Assembly: GCA_964571135.1 (NCBI GenBank)
Contig: CAZMZW010000002.1
Location: 62,001 to 126,000, forward strand
Origin: CAZMZW01 sp964571135
GTDB lineage: Bacteria > Chloroflexota > Anaerolineae > Anaerolineales > Anaerolineaceae
Length of the DNA stretch: 64,000 nt
Direction of reading: 5' to 3'
Position numbers and translations under genes: made by a program. Below the pieces are notes generated by a model, which saw only the letters and a program-made list of their open reading frames with translations, had not been told where the DNA came from and ran no database searches. Shown here one piece after another: positions 17,371 through 25,968 of the stretch; the stretch's first letter is position 1; each line of letters starts with the position of its first letter.

Positions 17371-18753
17371 TTACTCAAGTGCCTTCACACTGTTAATAAA
17401 TTGCTGTCCACGATCCTCAAAATCATGGAATTCATCGAAGCTGGTACAACCGGGAGATAAGACAATCACATCACCTTTCTCCGCTAACTCTGCTGCAATA
17501 TTTACTGCATTCCCCAAAGTATCGCCACGTTTAATGGTAAGAGGGTATTGACCAGGTTTCACCTTACCTAAATTATTGGCGATTAGTTCAGCTGATTCTC
17601 CAAATAGAACCACATTTTTAACCCTTTGGTGGATCAAATCAACAAGATCATCCCAGGGCAATTTCTTATCTCGTCCACCTAGGAGGAGAACAAGCGGTTC
17701 ATTAAAGGAGCGAATGGCAGCCATTGTGCGTTCAGGAGCTGTGGCGATGGAGTCGTTGTACCAATAGGTTCCCTTCCATTCCCGAATAAATTCCAACCGG
17801 TGAGGAATCCCCTTTACCTGGCAAATTCCATCTCGGATAGCTTGGACAGGAAAACCAACCGCAAATCCAATGGCGCAGGCCGCCAGTGCATTCCTAAGGT
17901 TATGTTCTCCTTTCAACAGGACCTCAGACTTGGGCATAATTTCAAATTGCTCTGTAATATTTTGGATAACAAGGTTGTCTCCACTGAGGTATGCACCTAC
18001 AAAACCATCAATCGTTTGGGTGAGTCCAAAAGTTATGAGCCTGCCTTTTACCAGACTCTTTAATCCCATTGTGTTCCGATCCTCACAATTTAAAATGGCA
18101 GTATCTGACTCGGATTGATAACGTAAAATGTGCGATTTTGCCTGAATATAAGCTTGCATATCGAAATGACGATCAAGATGATTTGGTGTGATATTTAGTA
18201 CTGCTGCGATCTGTGGAGAAGTGTTCATTAACTCCAATTGAAAACTTGAGAATTCAGATACTACAAGATCATCAGGTTTTATCTCACCCAGATGGTCGAT
18301 CAGTGGATACCCGATATTCCCGCCAACCCAAACTTTCTGATCAGGGCGGGCAGCGGCTTTGGCGATTTGACCAACCAGTATAGTGGTTGTGGTCTTACCA
18401 GCTGAACCGGTTATACCAATTACCTGTGCATTGACCGCTTCCATGAAGATTTGTGAATCATTGGTTATGGTGAACCCCCGCCTGTAGGCTTCCTGGATAA
18501 TTGGCAGTTCAAGCGGTACTCCTCCTGAAACAACCAAAAACCCAGTATTATCTAATAATGACAATGGATGATCACCAAATTCCCATGAAAGGGGCTGATT
18601 GGCAAATTCCTGCTGTAATTGTTGGAAACCATCTGAGGGTTTCATATCGTTGATCGTTACCTTTGCGCCATTTTTTAGCAGGAAACGCGTGGCAGCCATC
18701 CCTTGACGGGCAGCACCGATAATGAGAACGTTTTTTCCCTGCCAATTGTTCAT
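17371..18753 (-). CDS. murD: UDP-N-acetylmuramoyl-L-alanine--D-glutamate ligase
   Basis: It adds D-glutamate to UDP-MurNAc-L-Ala. Motifs in order: NVLIIGAARQGMAATRFLL at the start, the P-loop GITGSAGKTTTT near 115, NITPNHLDRHFDM near 185, then HRLEFIREWKGTYWYNDSIATAPE and LLLGGRDKKLPW in the ligase domain. The end LSPGCTSFDEFHDFEDRG is diagnostic for MurD. 460 residues, complete. It follows mraY by 2 nt. Confidence 0.97.
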   Translation of the reverse strand: MNNWQGKNVLIIGAARQGMAATRFLLKNGAKVTINDMKPSDGFQQLQQEFANQPLSWEFGDHPLSLLDNTGFLVVSGGVPLELPIIQEAYRRGFTITNDSQIFMEAVNAQVIGITGSAGKTTTTILVGQIAKAAARPDQKVWVGGNIGYPLIDHLGEIKPDDLVVSEFSSFQLELMNTSPQIAAVLNITPNHLDRHFDMQAYIQAKSHILRYQSESDTAILNCEDRNTMGLKSLVKGRLITFGLTQTIDGFVGAYLSGDNLVIQNITEQFEIMPKSEVLLKGEHNLRNALAACAIGFAVGFPVQAIRDGICQVKGIPHRLEFIREWKGTYWYNDSIATAPERTMAAIRSFNEPLVLLLGGRDKKLPWDDLVDLIHQRVKNVVLFGESAELIANNLGKVKPGQYPLTIKRGDTLGNAVNIAAELAEKGDVIVLSPGCTSFDEFHDFEDRGQQFINSVKALE

Positions 18754-18755
18754 TT

Positions 18756-19751
18756 TTATCTCACCAAAATAACTGCAATTCCGATCATGGCACCCATTAA
18801 ACTTACTAACCAGAAACGTTGAACTACCTGGGTTTCACTCCAGCCAGTAATTTCAAAGTGGTAATGCAAAGGTGCCATTTTAAAAAGACGCTTACCCTTG
18901 GTTAATCTAAAATATATAATTTGAAGAATAACGCTGACACCCTCGCTGACCGGGATGATTGCAATCAAAGGAAGCGCCAACCATTGACCGGTCATCAGGG
19001 CAAATGTACCAAGGGTTGCGCCAAGTGCGAGAGAGCCGGTATCCCCCATGAAAAGTTCTGCCGGATGAACATTGAACCAGAGGAAACCAAATAGGGCTCC
19101 TACAATTGTGAAACAAAAACGAGCTAGAAATACTTGTTGCTGCATTAGAGCGATGGCACCATAAGCTGCAAAAGCAGTAACGCTGATCAGCCCGGCCAAC
19201 CCATCCAGCCCATCGGTGAAATTGATAACATTGGAACAGCCCACAATAATGAAGACGGCGATAGGGATATAAAAAAATCCCAGGCTGATTGGCTCGGAAT
19301 ATCCAGGCCAATACATTTCAGGAACGTTCAGAAAATACTTGAGAGCGAATGCAGCAATTAATGCGAGGACGATTTGAAGCATAAGTTTGGTACGAGCGCG
19401 CATACCCTGCCTGCGCCTTGGTCCGCGTAAACCTTCCCAGTCATCAACGGCTCCAAGTATGCCGAAGGCGATCATCACCAGTAATGGCACAAGTACAGAT
19501 CGACCCAGTAGATCATATCCAAGTAATGCAACTGCATTAAGGAAGATGGTAAGAAGGGCGACTGGGAGAATGATCATAAAGCCGCCCATTGTGGGTGTTC
19601 CCATTTTTTCCAGGTGGCGGTCGGGTTCCTCTTCACGGATGAGCTTACCCACTTTGAAATAATGCAGTAATTTGATTAGCGGACCACCCCAGATCACTGC
19701 CAGGATAAAGCTCAATCCACTTAGTGCAAGCGATATTGGTGTTTCTCTCAT
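18756..19751 (-). CDS. mraY: Phospho-N-acetylmuramoyl-pentapeptide-transferase
   Basis: It moves phospho-MurNAc-pentapeptide from UDP onto undecaprenyl phosphate, giving lipid I. Characteristic motifs: KMGTPTMGG near 50, GAVDDWEGL near 100 (the Asp-Asp pair), NFTDGLDGLAG near 180, and FMGDTGSLALGATLG near 230. Late helices carry LFKMAPLHYHFEITGWSE. At least nine membrane segments are visible, and 331 residues is normal. The start overlaps the murF stop by 4 nt. Confidence 0.97.
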   Translation of the reverse strand: MRETPISLALSGLSFILAVIWGGPLIKLLHYFKVGKLIREEEPDRHLEKMGTPTMGGFMIILPVALLTIFLNAVALLGYDLLGRSVLVPLLVMIAFGILGAVDDWEGLRGPRRRQGMRARTKLMLQIVLALIAAFALKYFLNVPEMYWPGYSEPISLGFFYIPIAVFIIVGCSNVINFTDGLDGLAGLISVTAFAAYGAIALMQQQVFLARFCFTIVGALFGFLWFNVHPAELFMGDTGSLALGATLGTFALMTGQWLALPLIAIIPVSEGVSVILQIIYFRLTKGKRLFKMAPLHYHFEITGWSETQVVQRFWLVSLMGAMIGIAVILVR

Positions 19752-21172
19752 TTATCTTCCTCCAAAGATGTGGTGATGCGTTCCATTCTCATTCCGTGGG
19801 AACCTTTCACCAACACAACGGTGCCTTTCTTCAAGTATCTTTTCAATGGATCCAAGGCTTCCAATGCGTCTTCAAACCAATAGACAGAACCGGCAGGTAA
19901 GCCCGCCCTCAAGGCGGATTCCATCATGTTTTTACTGCGGGATCCAACCGCGATCAAAATATCAACCTTGGCAGCAGCATGCTGCCCGACCTGTTCATGC
20001 CCCTGTTGTTCGTATTCCCCCAGTTCGAGCATGTCTCCCAGTACTGCAATATGCAGACCCTTAACCTCGTTTAAAATGTCTAGGGCAGCCAGAGTGGATT
20101 CGGGTGTGGCGTTGTAGGTATCATCAAGGATCAACGCACCGGTGCTTGATTTTTTGACCACCATGCGCAATTGGGATTGGGCACCAGCCAGACCCCTGGA
20201 GATCTCATTTATGGTTAATCCTTCGGCAATTCCGGCAGCTGTGCCTCTTAAAGCGGTCATAACGGAATGCCGCCCAATCAATGGTGTGGAAAGATGAAAT
20301 CTTTCTTTTGAATAATGCAAGTCAAATTCAATTCCAAGCAACCCATTACTGATGATGTGATCTGCCCAGAGTTCTGCCTGATCATTCAACCCGTAAGTGA
20401 TTATCCTGGCTTTTGTTTTACTGGCCATGGATATTACAAGAGGATCATCAAAATTCAAAATCGCAATACCTTCGGGATCAGCTGGCAGAGATTGAACCAA
20501 TTCAGTTTTTCCTTTGACAATTTCCGCCTGAGAGCCGGCCCTTTCAGCATGCACTGTGCCGATATTTGTGATTATGCCTACCTGGGGGAGAGCAATATCA
20601 CAAAGGAAAGAGATTTCACCAGGATAATAAAAACCCATTTCAAGTACAGCACGTTCATAACCTTTCCCCATATTCAGGATGGTCAAAGGTAACCCAATTT
20701 CATTGTTATAGTTGCCCGGGTTCTTGAAGGTATGATATTTTTGACTCAGAATTTCAGCAACCAATTCCTTGGTAGTGGATTTTCCAACACTCCCGGTAAT
20801 TCCAATTACCCTGATCTTCAATTGCCGGCGCCAATATCTGGCGATCTGTTGGAGAGCTTTGAGGCTATCCTCCACCAGAAGACAGAAAGGTGGTTTATGA
20901 AAATTGATCTGGCTCTGACCTTGTATTTTTCGTAAATCCAGGGTGGTAAATTGATTAGAAATATCCTGCTGCACAATTGCGATTAATGCACCCTGCTTGA
21001 ATGCCTCTGCAATAAATGCATGGCCATCCACCCGTTCACCGGGCAGGGCAATGAAAAGCGAACCAGGAATTACCCGCCGGGAATCAATCTCTGCAGCACT
21101 GAGCACAAGATCAGGAGCTTTGCCCTGGTTTTCTAAAAGTGCAGAAATGATGTGTTTTAAAGTAATCATCAT
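19748..21172 (-). CDS. murF: UDP-MurNAc-tripeptide--D-alanyl-D-alanine ligase
   Basis: It adds D-Ala-D-Ala to complete the pentapeptide. It is MurF rather than MurE because it has GNYNNEIGLPLTIL, DDTYNATPESTLAALDIL, LGDMLELGE and the ending VLVKGSHGMRMERI. The P-loop is GITGSVGKSTT near 120. 474 residues. It starts directly after the PBP stop with no room for murE, which usually stands here. Confidence 0.96.
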   Translation of the reverse strand: MMITLKHIISALLENQGKAPDLVLSAAEIDSRRVIPGSLFIALPGERVDGHAFIAEAFKQGALIAIVQQDISNQFTTLDLRKIQGQSQINFHKPPFCLLVEDSLKALQQIARYWRRQLKIRVIGITGSVGKSTTKELVAEILSQKYHTFKNPGNYNNEIGLPLTILNMGKGYERAVLEMGFYYPGEISFLCDIALPQVGIITNIGTVHAERAGSQAEIVKGKTELVQSLPADPEGIAILNFDDPLVISMASKTKARIITYGLNDQAELWADHIISNGLLGIEFDLHYSKERFHLSTPLIGRHSVMTALRGTAAGIAEGLTINEISRGLAGAQSQLRMVVKKSSTGALILDDTYNATPESTLAALDILNEVKGLHIAVLGDMLELGEYEQQGHEQVGQHAAAKVDILIAVGSRSKNMMESALRAGLPAGSVYWFEDALEALDPLKRYLKKGTVVLVKGSHGMRMERITTSLEEDK

Positions 21173-22966
21173 TTATTGACCATTTGCCCTGAGATTCTGG
21201 CGAACCGCATCCGGGGGAAGATCCATTAAAACAACCATTTCCTTTACGATGCTGCTGAAAAGCGGGGCTGCAACTACAGAACCCCAAGGTGAGCTTTTAG
21301 GCTTTTCAAGCCAGATGTAGACCAGAAAACGCGGGTCATCCACCGGACCCCATCCTACAAAAGAAGCATTGGTCTGGTCTGCTGAATATCCTCTTTCAGT
21401 AGGAATTTGAGCAGTGCCGGTTTTTCCAGCAACCCGGTATCCCTCTACCAAAGCAGAAGAAGCTTCTTTTTCCAGAGAAGTAGCCAGCATTTCTGTAAGA
21501 GTATGAGCCGTCTCTGCTTTGATGGGAATGCTCATCACCTGTGAAGAAATTTCTGTTTGTTGTCCATTATCAATGATGGCTTTTACGATATGGGGTTTCA
21601 TCATCTTGCCGCCATTGGCGATGGATGAAATGGCCGAGGCGATTTGAATGGGTGTTACCGAAAGGCTTTGTCCAAATGAATTCGTGACCAGATCGGCGGG
21701 GTACCATTTACCTTCATCTACCGGTGTGTAGAGTGGATAGGTGAGTTCATATCCTAAATCTATGTTAGTCCGGCGGCCAATTCCAAAACTTTGCATATAC
21801 CGATAGAAATTCTCTGCTCCCACCTCGCTGGCTACCCAGGATAGACAGACGTTTAATGAGTGCTGCAAACACTCCGTCATGGTTTGCTGCCCATAAGCGC
21901 GCCTGTCCCAGTTGTATATGAGAACACCACCATAACGGAAAACCCCCGGGTCATTGAAAATCGTATCCGGCTGAATTACTCCAGCATCCAACGCTGCGGC
22001 CATGGTGAGGGGTTTGAAAACGGATCCGGGTTCGTAAGATTGGCTGACCGCGCGATTATATGGAATGATTGAATATTGTTCCAATTCCTTCTCATATTTC
22101 CAATAGATATTGGGATTGATCCGCGGTTGGCTGGCCATAGCCAAAATTTCGCCGTTGCGTGGATCCAGGACTATGATCGTGCCGGATTCCGCTTCATCCT
22201 TCTTAATGGCTTCCTGGAGTTTTCCTTCCACCAACGCTTGAATTTCCCTGTCGATGGTTAAAATTACACTTCCGCCGGCTGGCAGCTGCGGTACCTCATT
22301 GATCAAGTAAGGATCTTTGGGCATTCGCTTGGTCTGGGGTGTGCCAGCCAGGATCTCGTTGTAATACTCCTCCACCCCATATTTACCGCTGGCTTCATCC
22401 AACATTTTGAAATAATACAAACCGATGATATTAGATGCCAGTTCATTCTCAGGGTAACTGCGTTTGAGCTGTGGGTACCACACCAGTCCCCGCAGGCTGG
22501 GTTTGCTTTTATCATCGCCATTCGGATTGGCGTTCTCATATTCCTGTTTCATTTCACGAATAATATTAATAATGTTTACGGGGACAAAATTTGCCAGGAC
22601 AACGTATTCAGCCTTCCCTTTTTCAAACTTGATGGAAGATGCCCGTAATACCTCTTCATAATTCACATCCGGGAGATCTTTGAGAGTGTTGGCGATAGCC
22701 TCTGGATTCTGGACAAATTCCAATAATGCGCCAACCTTGTAGACTTCCTCGTTGCCTGCCAAGAGCCGGCCATACCGGTCATAGATGTTTCCACGCTGTG
22801 GTGCGGAATCCCGGTCTTCATATGTGAATTGTTCATCTGCCCATTGACTGACTTTTTGATAGGTTGGGCTGGTTTGAAAACGGACTAACTGGACTTCAAT
22901 TAATCCAGCGATAAGTGAAAAAACAATACCAACAAGATTGAGCCGGTTAAAGCCGCTTAATTTCAC
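21173..22966 (-). CDS. ftsI: Division transpeptidase FtsI/PBP (class B)
   Basis: A class B penicillin-binding protein that cross-links septal peptidoglycan outside the membrane. An N-terminal membrane helix (about 10-28) is followed by the dimerisation region (APQRGNIYDRYGRLLAGN) and the transpeptidase domain. The serine nucleophile is in GSVFKP, the SxN triad is in HSLNVCL, and KTGT is in VAGKTGTAQIPTERG. At 597 residues it is complete. It overlaps the ftsL-like gene by 4 nt. Distinction from other class B PBPs rests on its place in the dcw cluster. Confidence 0.93.
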   Translation of the reverse strand: MKLSGFNRLNLVGIVFSLIAGLIEVQLVRFQTSPTYQKVSQWADEQFTYEDRDSAPQRGNIYDRYGRLLAGNEEVYKVGALLEFVQNPEAIANTLKDLPDVNYEEVLRASSIKFEKGKAEYVVLANFVPVNIINIIREMKQEYENANPNGDDKSKPSLRGLVWYPQLKRSYPENELASNIIGLYYFKMLDEASGKYGVEEYYNEILAGTPQTKRMPKDPYLINEVPQLPAGGSVILTIDREIQALVEGKLQEAIKKDEAESGTIIVLDPRNGEILAMASQPRINPNIYWKYEKELEQYSIIPYNRAVSQSYEPGSVFKPLTMAAALDAGVIQPDTIFNDPGVFRYGGVLIYNWDRRAYGQQTMTECLQHSLNVCLSWVASEVGAENFYRYMQSFGIGRRTNIDLGYELTYPLYTPVDEGKWYPADLVTNSFGQSLSVTPIQIASAISSIANGGKMMKPHIVKAIIDNGQQTEISSQVMSIPIKAETAHTLTEMLATSLEKEASSALVEGYRVAGKTGTAQIPTERGYSADQTNASFVGWGPVDDPRFLVYIWLEKPKSSPWGSVVAAPLFSSIVKEMVVLMDLPPDAVRQNLRANGQ

Positions 22967-23460
22967 TGAACACCACCTGAAGTCTGACTTCCCATGTCAA
23001 TGAAAGTGACCGAAAACCAATCCCAGAGCGATTCCTGGTAGCGGGAATCGGAGAGGGCTATGGACATGTTTTCTCCGGGTGGCGGCGCCATTAAGACAAC
23101 CCCGCGACCTGTATAACCTGGAACAATAAGGAAAGTTGAATTTTTAGGATCAATAAGGGTATAGCCCATTGATTGAGCCCGTTGGTGCATGGTCACATAC
23201 GAAGTAAGCCAGGCCAGTTGCGTGCGCTGATTGGCAATTGACCTTTGAACGGTCTCTTCATTAATTCGCATCTTGCGGATGTGCAAGCCCGCGGTGGCAG
23301 CCTGAGCGCTTATGTTCAGATAAATTACCGTGATCAGAGCGATGGCAATCACAGGTAATAAATAAAACCCAATGGATTGCAGTTGAATACGCCATGGGGC
23401 TTGTTTGTAAGCCTGTTTCAGGTATTCAAGTGGAGGGTTCTTTTTCTTTAAAATGCCCAT
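22963..23460 (-). CDS. FtsL-like bitopic protein
   Basis: The position between rsmH and ftsI, one membrane helix (about residues 30-50, FYLLPVIAIALITVIYLNI) and a following heptad-like helix (about 60-95) suggest the divisome protein FtsL. It is longer than typical FtsL (165 versus about 100-120 residues). The extra C-terminal segment includes a short glycine-rich piece (VPGYTGRGVVLMAPPPGEN). Sequence identity to FtsL is generally low, so the call is positional and topological. The stop overlaps the ftsI start (ATGA). Confidence 0.7.
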   Translation of the reverse strand: MGILKKKNPPLEYLKQAYKQAPWRIQLQSIGFYLLPVIAIALITVIYLNISAQAATAGLHIRKMRINEETVQRSIANQRTQLAWLTSYVTMHQRAQSMGYTLIDPKNSTFLIVPGYTGRGVVLMAPPPGENMSIALSDSRYQESLWDWFSVTFIDMGSQTSGGVQ

Positions 23461-23478
23461 GCGATTACTCTGTCAGGT

Positions 23479-24423
23479 TCAGATAATTTTCTCAGCAGCG
23501 CGAAGATGCGCGCTCCGTGCCCTCGGGTTTTCCTGGATCTCGCTCTCAGAAGGTGAGATGGCATGCCGGGTAAGGATTTTCAGGCTGGCTTTATGGCCGC
23601 AAGTACAAATGGGCTGTTCTGGTGGACAAATGCAGTCTATGCTTTCACGGCGGATGAATTGTTTCACCAGCCGGTCTTCCAGGGAGTGAAAAGATATGAT
23701 TGCCATTCGTCCATTGCGGGTGAGGAGTTGCAGGGTTTGTTCAAGACCGCTTTGCAGTGATTGAAGTTCCTGGTTCACCGCCATTCGCAACGCCTGAAAT
23801 GTCTTTGTGGCAGGGTGGATGCGACCTCGTTGACCACGCGATACCGAGGATACCAGCCGGGCTAATTCAGCAGTCGTTCTTAGAGGTCTGGTACGGCAAA
23901 TAGCGGCTGCGATTTGCCGGGCTTGCGGCTCTTCACCATTTTCCCAGATGATCCTGGCCAATTCTTCCTCCTTTTCTTTGTTGATCAAATCAGCTGCCGT
24001 AATTCCATTCTGCTGGTCAAAACGCATATCCAATGCTTCATCCTTTAGAAATGAAAAACCCCTGCCCGGGGTTTCAAGCTGCATGGATGAGATACCCAGG
24101 TCAAAAATAATTCCGTCAATAAAGCGCCACCCGATTTCCTTGATCAGCACTTCCATTTGAGTAAAATTGGTATTCTTAAGAATTACCCTTTTCCCAAATT
24201 TTTCCAGGCGGTGCCGGGCAATTTGCACTGCCTGAGGATCGCGGTCAATCCCCAGAAGCATCCCATCCGGAGAGCTTGCACTCAAAATGGAAAAGGAATG
24301 ACCACCGGCGCCCAGGGTGGCATCCACATAATGCCCGCCAGGGTGTGGTTCAAGGATCTTGGCAACTTCATGGTAAAGTACTGTTTTATGCGGCCAGGTT
24401 TCGATCAAGGTCTCTGGTGACAT
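23479..24423 (-). CDS. rsmH: 16S rRNA (cytosine-1402 N4)-methyltransferase
   Basis: It methylates C1402 of 16S rRNA using S-adenosylmethionine. The SAM motif is YVDATLGAGGHSFSIL, followed by LLGIDRDPQAV. Family motifs FDLGISSMQLETPGRGFSF and IISFHSLEDRLVKQFIR are clear. The cysteine-rich CICPPEQPICTCGHKA near the end is also typical. Start choice: an ATG at 24423, just after the mraZ stop, or in-frame ATG/TTG codons at 24432 and 24438 that overlap mraZ; none has a strong ribosome site. Confidence 0.95.
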   Translation of the reverse strand: MSPETLIETWPHKTVLYHEVAKILEPHPGGHYVDATLGAGGHSFSILSASSPDGMLLGIDRDPQAVQIARHRLEKFGKRVILKNTNFTQMEVLIKEIGWRFIDGIIFDLGISSMQLETPGRGFSFLKDEALDMRFDQQNGITAADLINKEKEEELARIIWENGEEPQARQIAAAICRTRPLRTTAELARLVSSVSRGQRGRIHPATKTFQALRMAVNQELQSLQSGLEQTLQLLTRNGRMAIISFHSLEDRLVKQFIRRESIDCICPPEQPICTCGHKASLKILTRHAISPSESEIQENPRARSAHLRAAEKII

Positions 24424-24424
24424 G

Positions 24425-24862
24425 CTATTCATCAGCAAGATTCAGGGAGGCAAACTTTTTTGCGCTGGCCACAGGATCATTCAGTTTTTTCAACTGACCG
24501 TCCCAAAGTTCAGGAGACCATATTTCCGCATACTGACCTGAACCCACCACAATTGCGGTAGAATTCAGATGGCACAACTGACGAAGGTTTTGCGAGATCA
24601 GAACCCGCCAGACGTCATCATGGGTTACCTGTTCAGTGTTGGCAAAGAATTGACGCATATAATCCCGTGCCACTGGGTCAGCCATGTTCATTTTGGCAAT
24701 TTTGCTTGAAATGCGTTGGAAATATTCATATGGCATTAACATCAGGTTTCCGTCCAACCCGGGCATTAAGTAGACCCCGTTTTCCAGAAGCGTCCGAAAA
24801 CGGTGAGGTATGGTCAGACGACCTTTTTCATCAATTGAGTGTTCGTATTGGCCTAAGAACAT
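24425..24862 (-). CDS. mraZ: Transcriptional regulator MraZ
   Basis: First gene of the dcw cluster. Two SpoVT/AbrB-like DNA-binding halves are visible: FLGQYEHSIDEKGRLTIPHRFR at the start and DVWRVLISQNLRQLCHL in the second half. MraZ forms ring-shaped oligomers that repress the dcw promoter by binding short direct repeats, and such repeats are present just upstream. 145 residues, normal length. The end overlaps or abuts rsmH. Confidence 0.96.
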   Translation of the reverse strand: MFLGQYEHSIDEKGRLTIPHRFRTLLENGVYLMPGLDGNLMLMPYEYFQRISSKIAKMNMADPVARDYMRQFFANTEQVTHDDVWRVLISQNLRQLCHLNSTAIVVGSGQYAEIWSPELWDGQLKKLNDPVASAKKFASLNLADE

Positions 24863-24910
24863 TTGTGCTACCTGTTGTATTATGCAGAACGCCGGCTTAG
24901 AACCGACGCT

Positions 24911-24943
24911 CCACCTTTAACCACAATTAACCATTATTCTCCA
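24911..24943 (-). promoter_or_regulatory. MraZ operator: four TGG repeats at 10-bp spacing
   Basis: On the minus strand TGG occurs at 24941-24943, 24931-24933, 24921-24923 and 24911-24913, exactly one helical turn apart. The contexts are GTGGAG, ATGGTT, GTGGTT and GTGGAG. Known MraZ sites are three or more TGG-containing repeats spaced by 10 bp. The array begins right after the -10 box and so covers the transcription start, well placed for autorepression. Confidence 0.85.
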
Positions 24944-24944
24944 C

Positions 24945-24992
24945 ATTATAGTCTTTTTTAGGCTAAAATACAAGCTTTTTTGGGATTGTCAA
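24945..24992 (-). promoter_or_regulatory. Promoter of the dcw cluster
   Basis: On the minus strand the -10 is a perfect TATAAT (24945-24950), with TTGTAT (24968-24973) 17 bp upstream as -35. A second perfect -35 (TTGACA, 24987-24992) with TATTTT 16 bp after it could form an overlapping upstream promoter. The MraZ repeats follow immediately. Confidence 0.75.
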
Positions 24993-25259
24993 TAGTCATT
25001 AACAGGCAAAATCACCAATAAAAATTCAGTTGTTTTGCGTATAGGGAAAATGGAAAATACTTATTATTGGGAAATAGCACTGCTTCCAATATTGAATGGG
25101 GTTTATTTCGATCTGAGATGATATCCTGACGGATTGCTGGAGCCATCCTCAGGATGAAATGAAAGCTGCGAAGATTGAGGAATTCCCCATTAATAAAAGG
25201 TTCGATGGAATTGGTTTTCCCCGGGGGTTATAAAGGATTTGAGTTCATTAGTTAAAAAG
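24993..25259. other. Gene-free stretch with one long hairpin
   Basis: No convincing reading frame. The only structure is an imperfect hairpin at 25123-25155: ATCCTGA pairs with TCAGGAT, and inside it GGAT pairs with ATCC, with one bulged base. No T-tract follows closely. It might belong to a small RNA or be the trace of a lost element; I cannot assign a function or strand. Confidence 0.4.
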
Positions 25260-25290
25260 AAAAGCGACCCGGAAAAACGGGGTCGCTTTT
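25260..25290. terminator. Bidirectional intrinsic terminator
   Basis: An 11-bp inverted repeat (AAAAGCGACCC / GGGTCGCTTTT) with a 9-nt loop lies 20 nt past the stop of the lipoprotein gene at 25311. Because A and T runs form the ends of the stem, it can end transcripts on either strand, and it isolates that gene from the dcw promoter region. Confidence 0.8.
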
Positions 25291-25310
25291 GAATTCGAAG
25301 AAAAATTGGA

Positions 25311-25868
25311 TTATTGGGCTAAACAGATTGCCGGGCGTGTAACGACTGTGCGCGAGCCACAGACCTGTTCTGAACCACTTTTGTTGCCGTTGAACTGTAC
25401 GTAGGTGTCCAGAATACGCCAGGTGAAAGTGCCGCTGCGCCCATCGGTGGATTCCCAGTTGCCGGAGACCACCCGCTTATCAGCGCTGATCAATCCATAG
25501 AAACCGATGGAGTTGCCTCCGCCAATGGCGGCATTGCCGGTGAGCTGGCTCTGGTTGAGCACAAGGTCGATGTTAAATTGCTGCAGGCTTCCACCCATCC
25601 ATATTGTCCAGCCACCGCTCCAATCCACAGGGGCAACGTTGACCGTAGCTGTCGGCGGCATAGCAGTGGGGGGCATGGCCGTAGGCGGCATGGCGGTTGG
25701 GGGCATGGCTGTTGGCGGCATGGCGGTCGGAGGAACAGTCACCGGGGGTAAGGGAACTGCTTTTTGTTCCTCTGTGGGGATAACGATTTGAATAGGCAAG
25801 GTGCAGGCCAGGATGACCACCAGGATCGCGATGCTGCCTGCGATGATCCATAAGCGATTTTTGTTCAT
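25311..25868 (-). CDS. Lipoprotein with PPTAM pentapeptide repeats
   Basis: Function unknown. The signal peptide ends in a lipobox (VILAC). It is followed by a linker with the unit PPTAM repeated about five times (residues about 45-75), encoded by near-identical 15-bp units. A domain of about 95 residues then begins with WSGGWTIWMGG and contains LNQSQLTGNA and GTFTWRI, which looks like a small beta-barrel of the lipocalin/avidin style. An AAGGAGGAG ribosome site is 5 nt before the ATG. It probably stands on the outer face of the membrane with the repeat as a flexible stalk. Confidence 0.65.
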   Translation of the reverse strand: MNKNRLWIIAGSIAILVVILACTLPIQIVIPTEEQKAVPLPPVTVPPTAMPPTAMPPTAMPPTAMPPTAMPPTATVNVAPVDWSGGWTIWMGGSLQQFNIDLVLNQSQLTGNAAIGGGNSIGFYGLISADKRVVSGNWESTDGRSGTFTWRILDTYVQFNGNKSGSEQVCGSRTVVTRPAICLAQ

Positions 25869-25968
25869 AAAGCTCCTCCTTCAACAACTATTATTTTAGC
25901 GATTTTTATAAGAATTTCAAATACCAATTTGATACTCCATATGTTGCAAGAATCAAGCCAAAGATGAA

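Noticed and set aside
18907..19311. 134-codon second frame on the same strand as mraY
   Set aside because: Shadow of mraY; all MraY motifs are in the main frame.
21173..22966. Possible frameshifted murE hidden between ftsI and murF
   Set aside because: The two genes abut and no other frame carries Mur ligase motifs.
25507..25791. 94-codon plus-strand frame with GGMAV repeats
   Set aside because: A mirror of the PPTAM-coding tandem units of the lipoprotein on the other strand; there is no signal or ribosome site.
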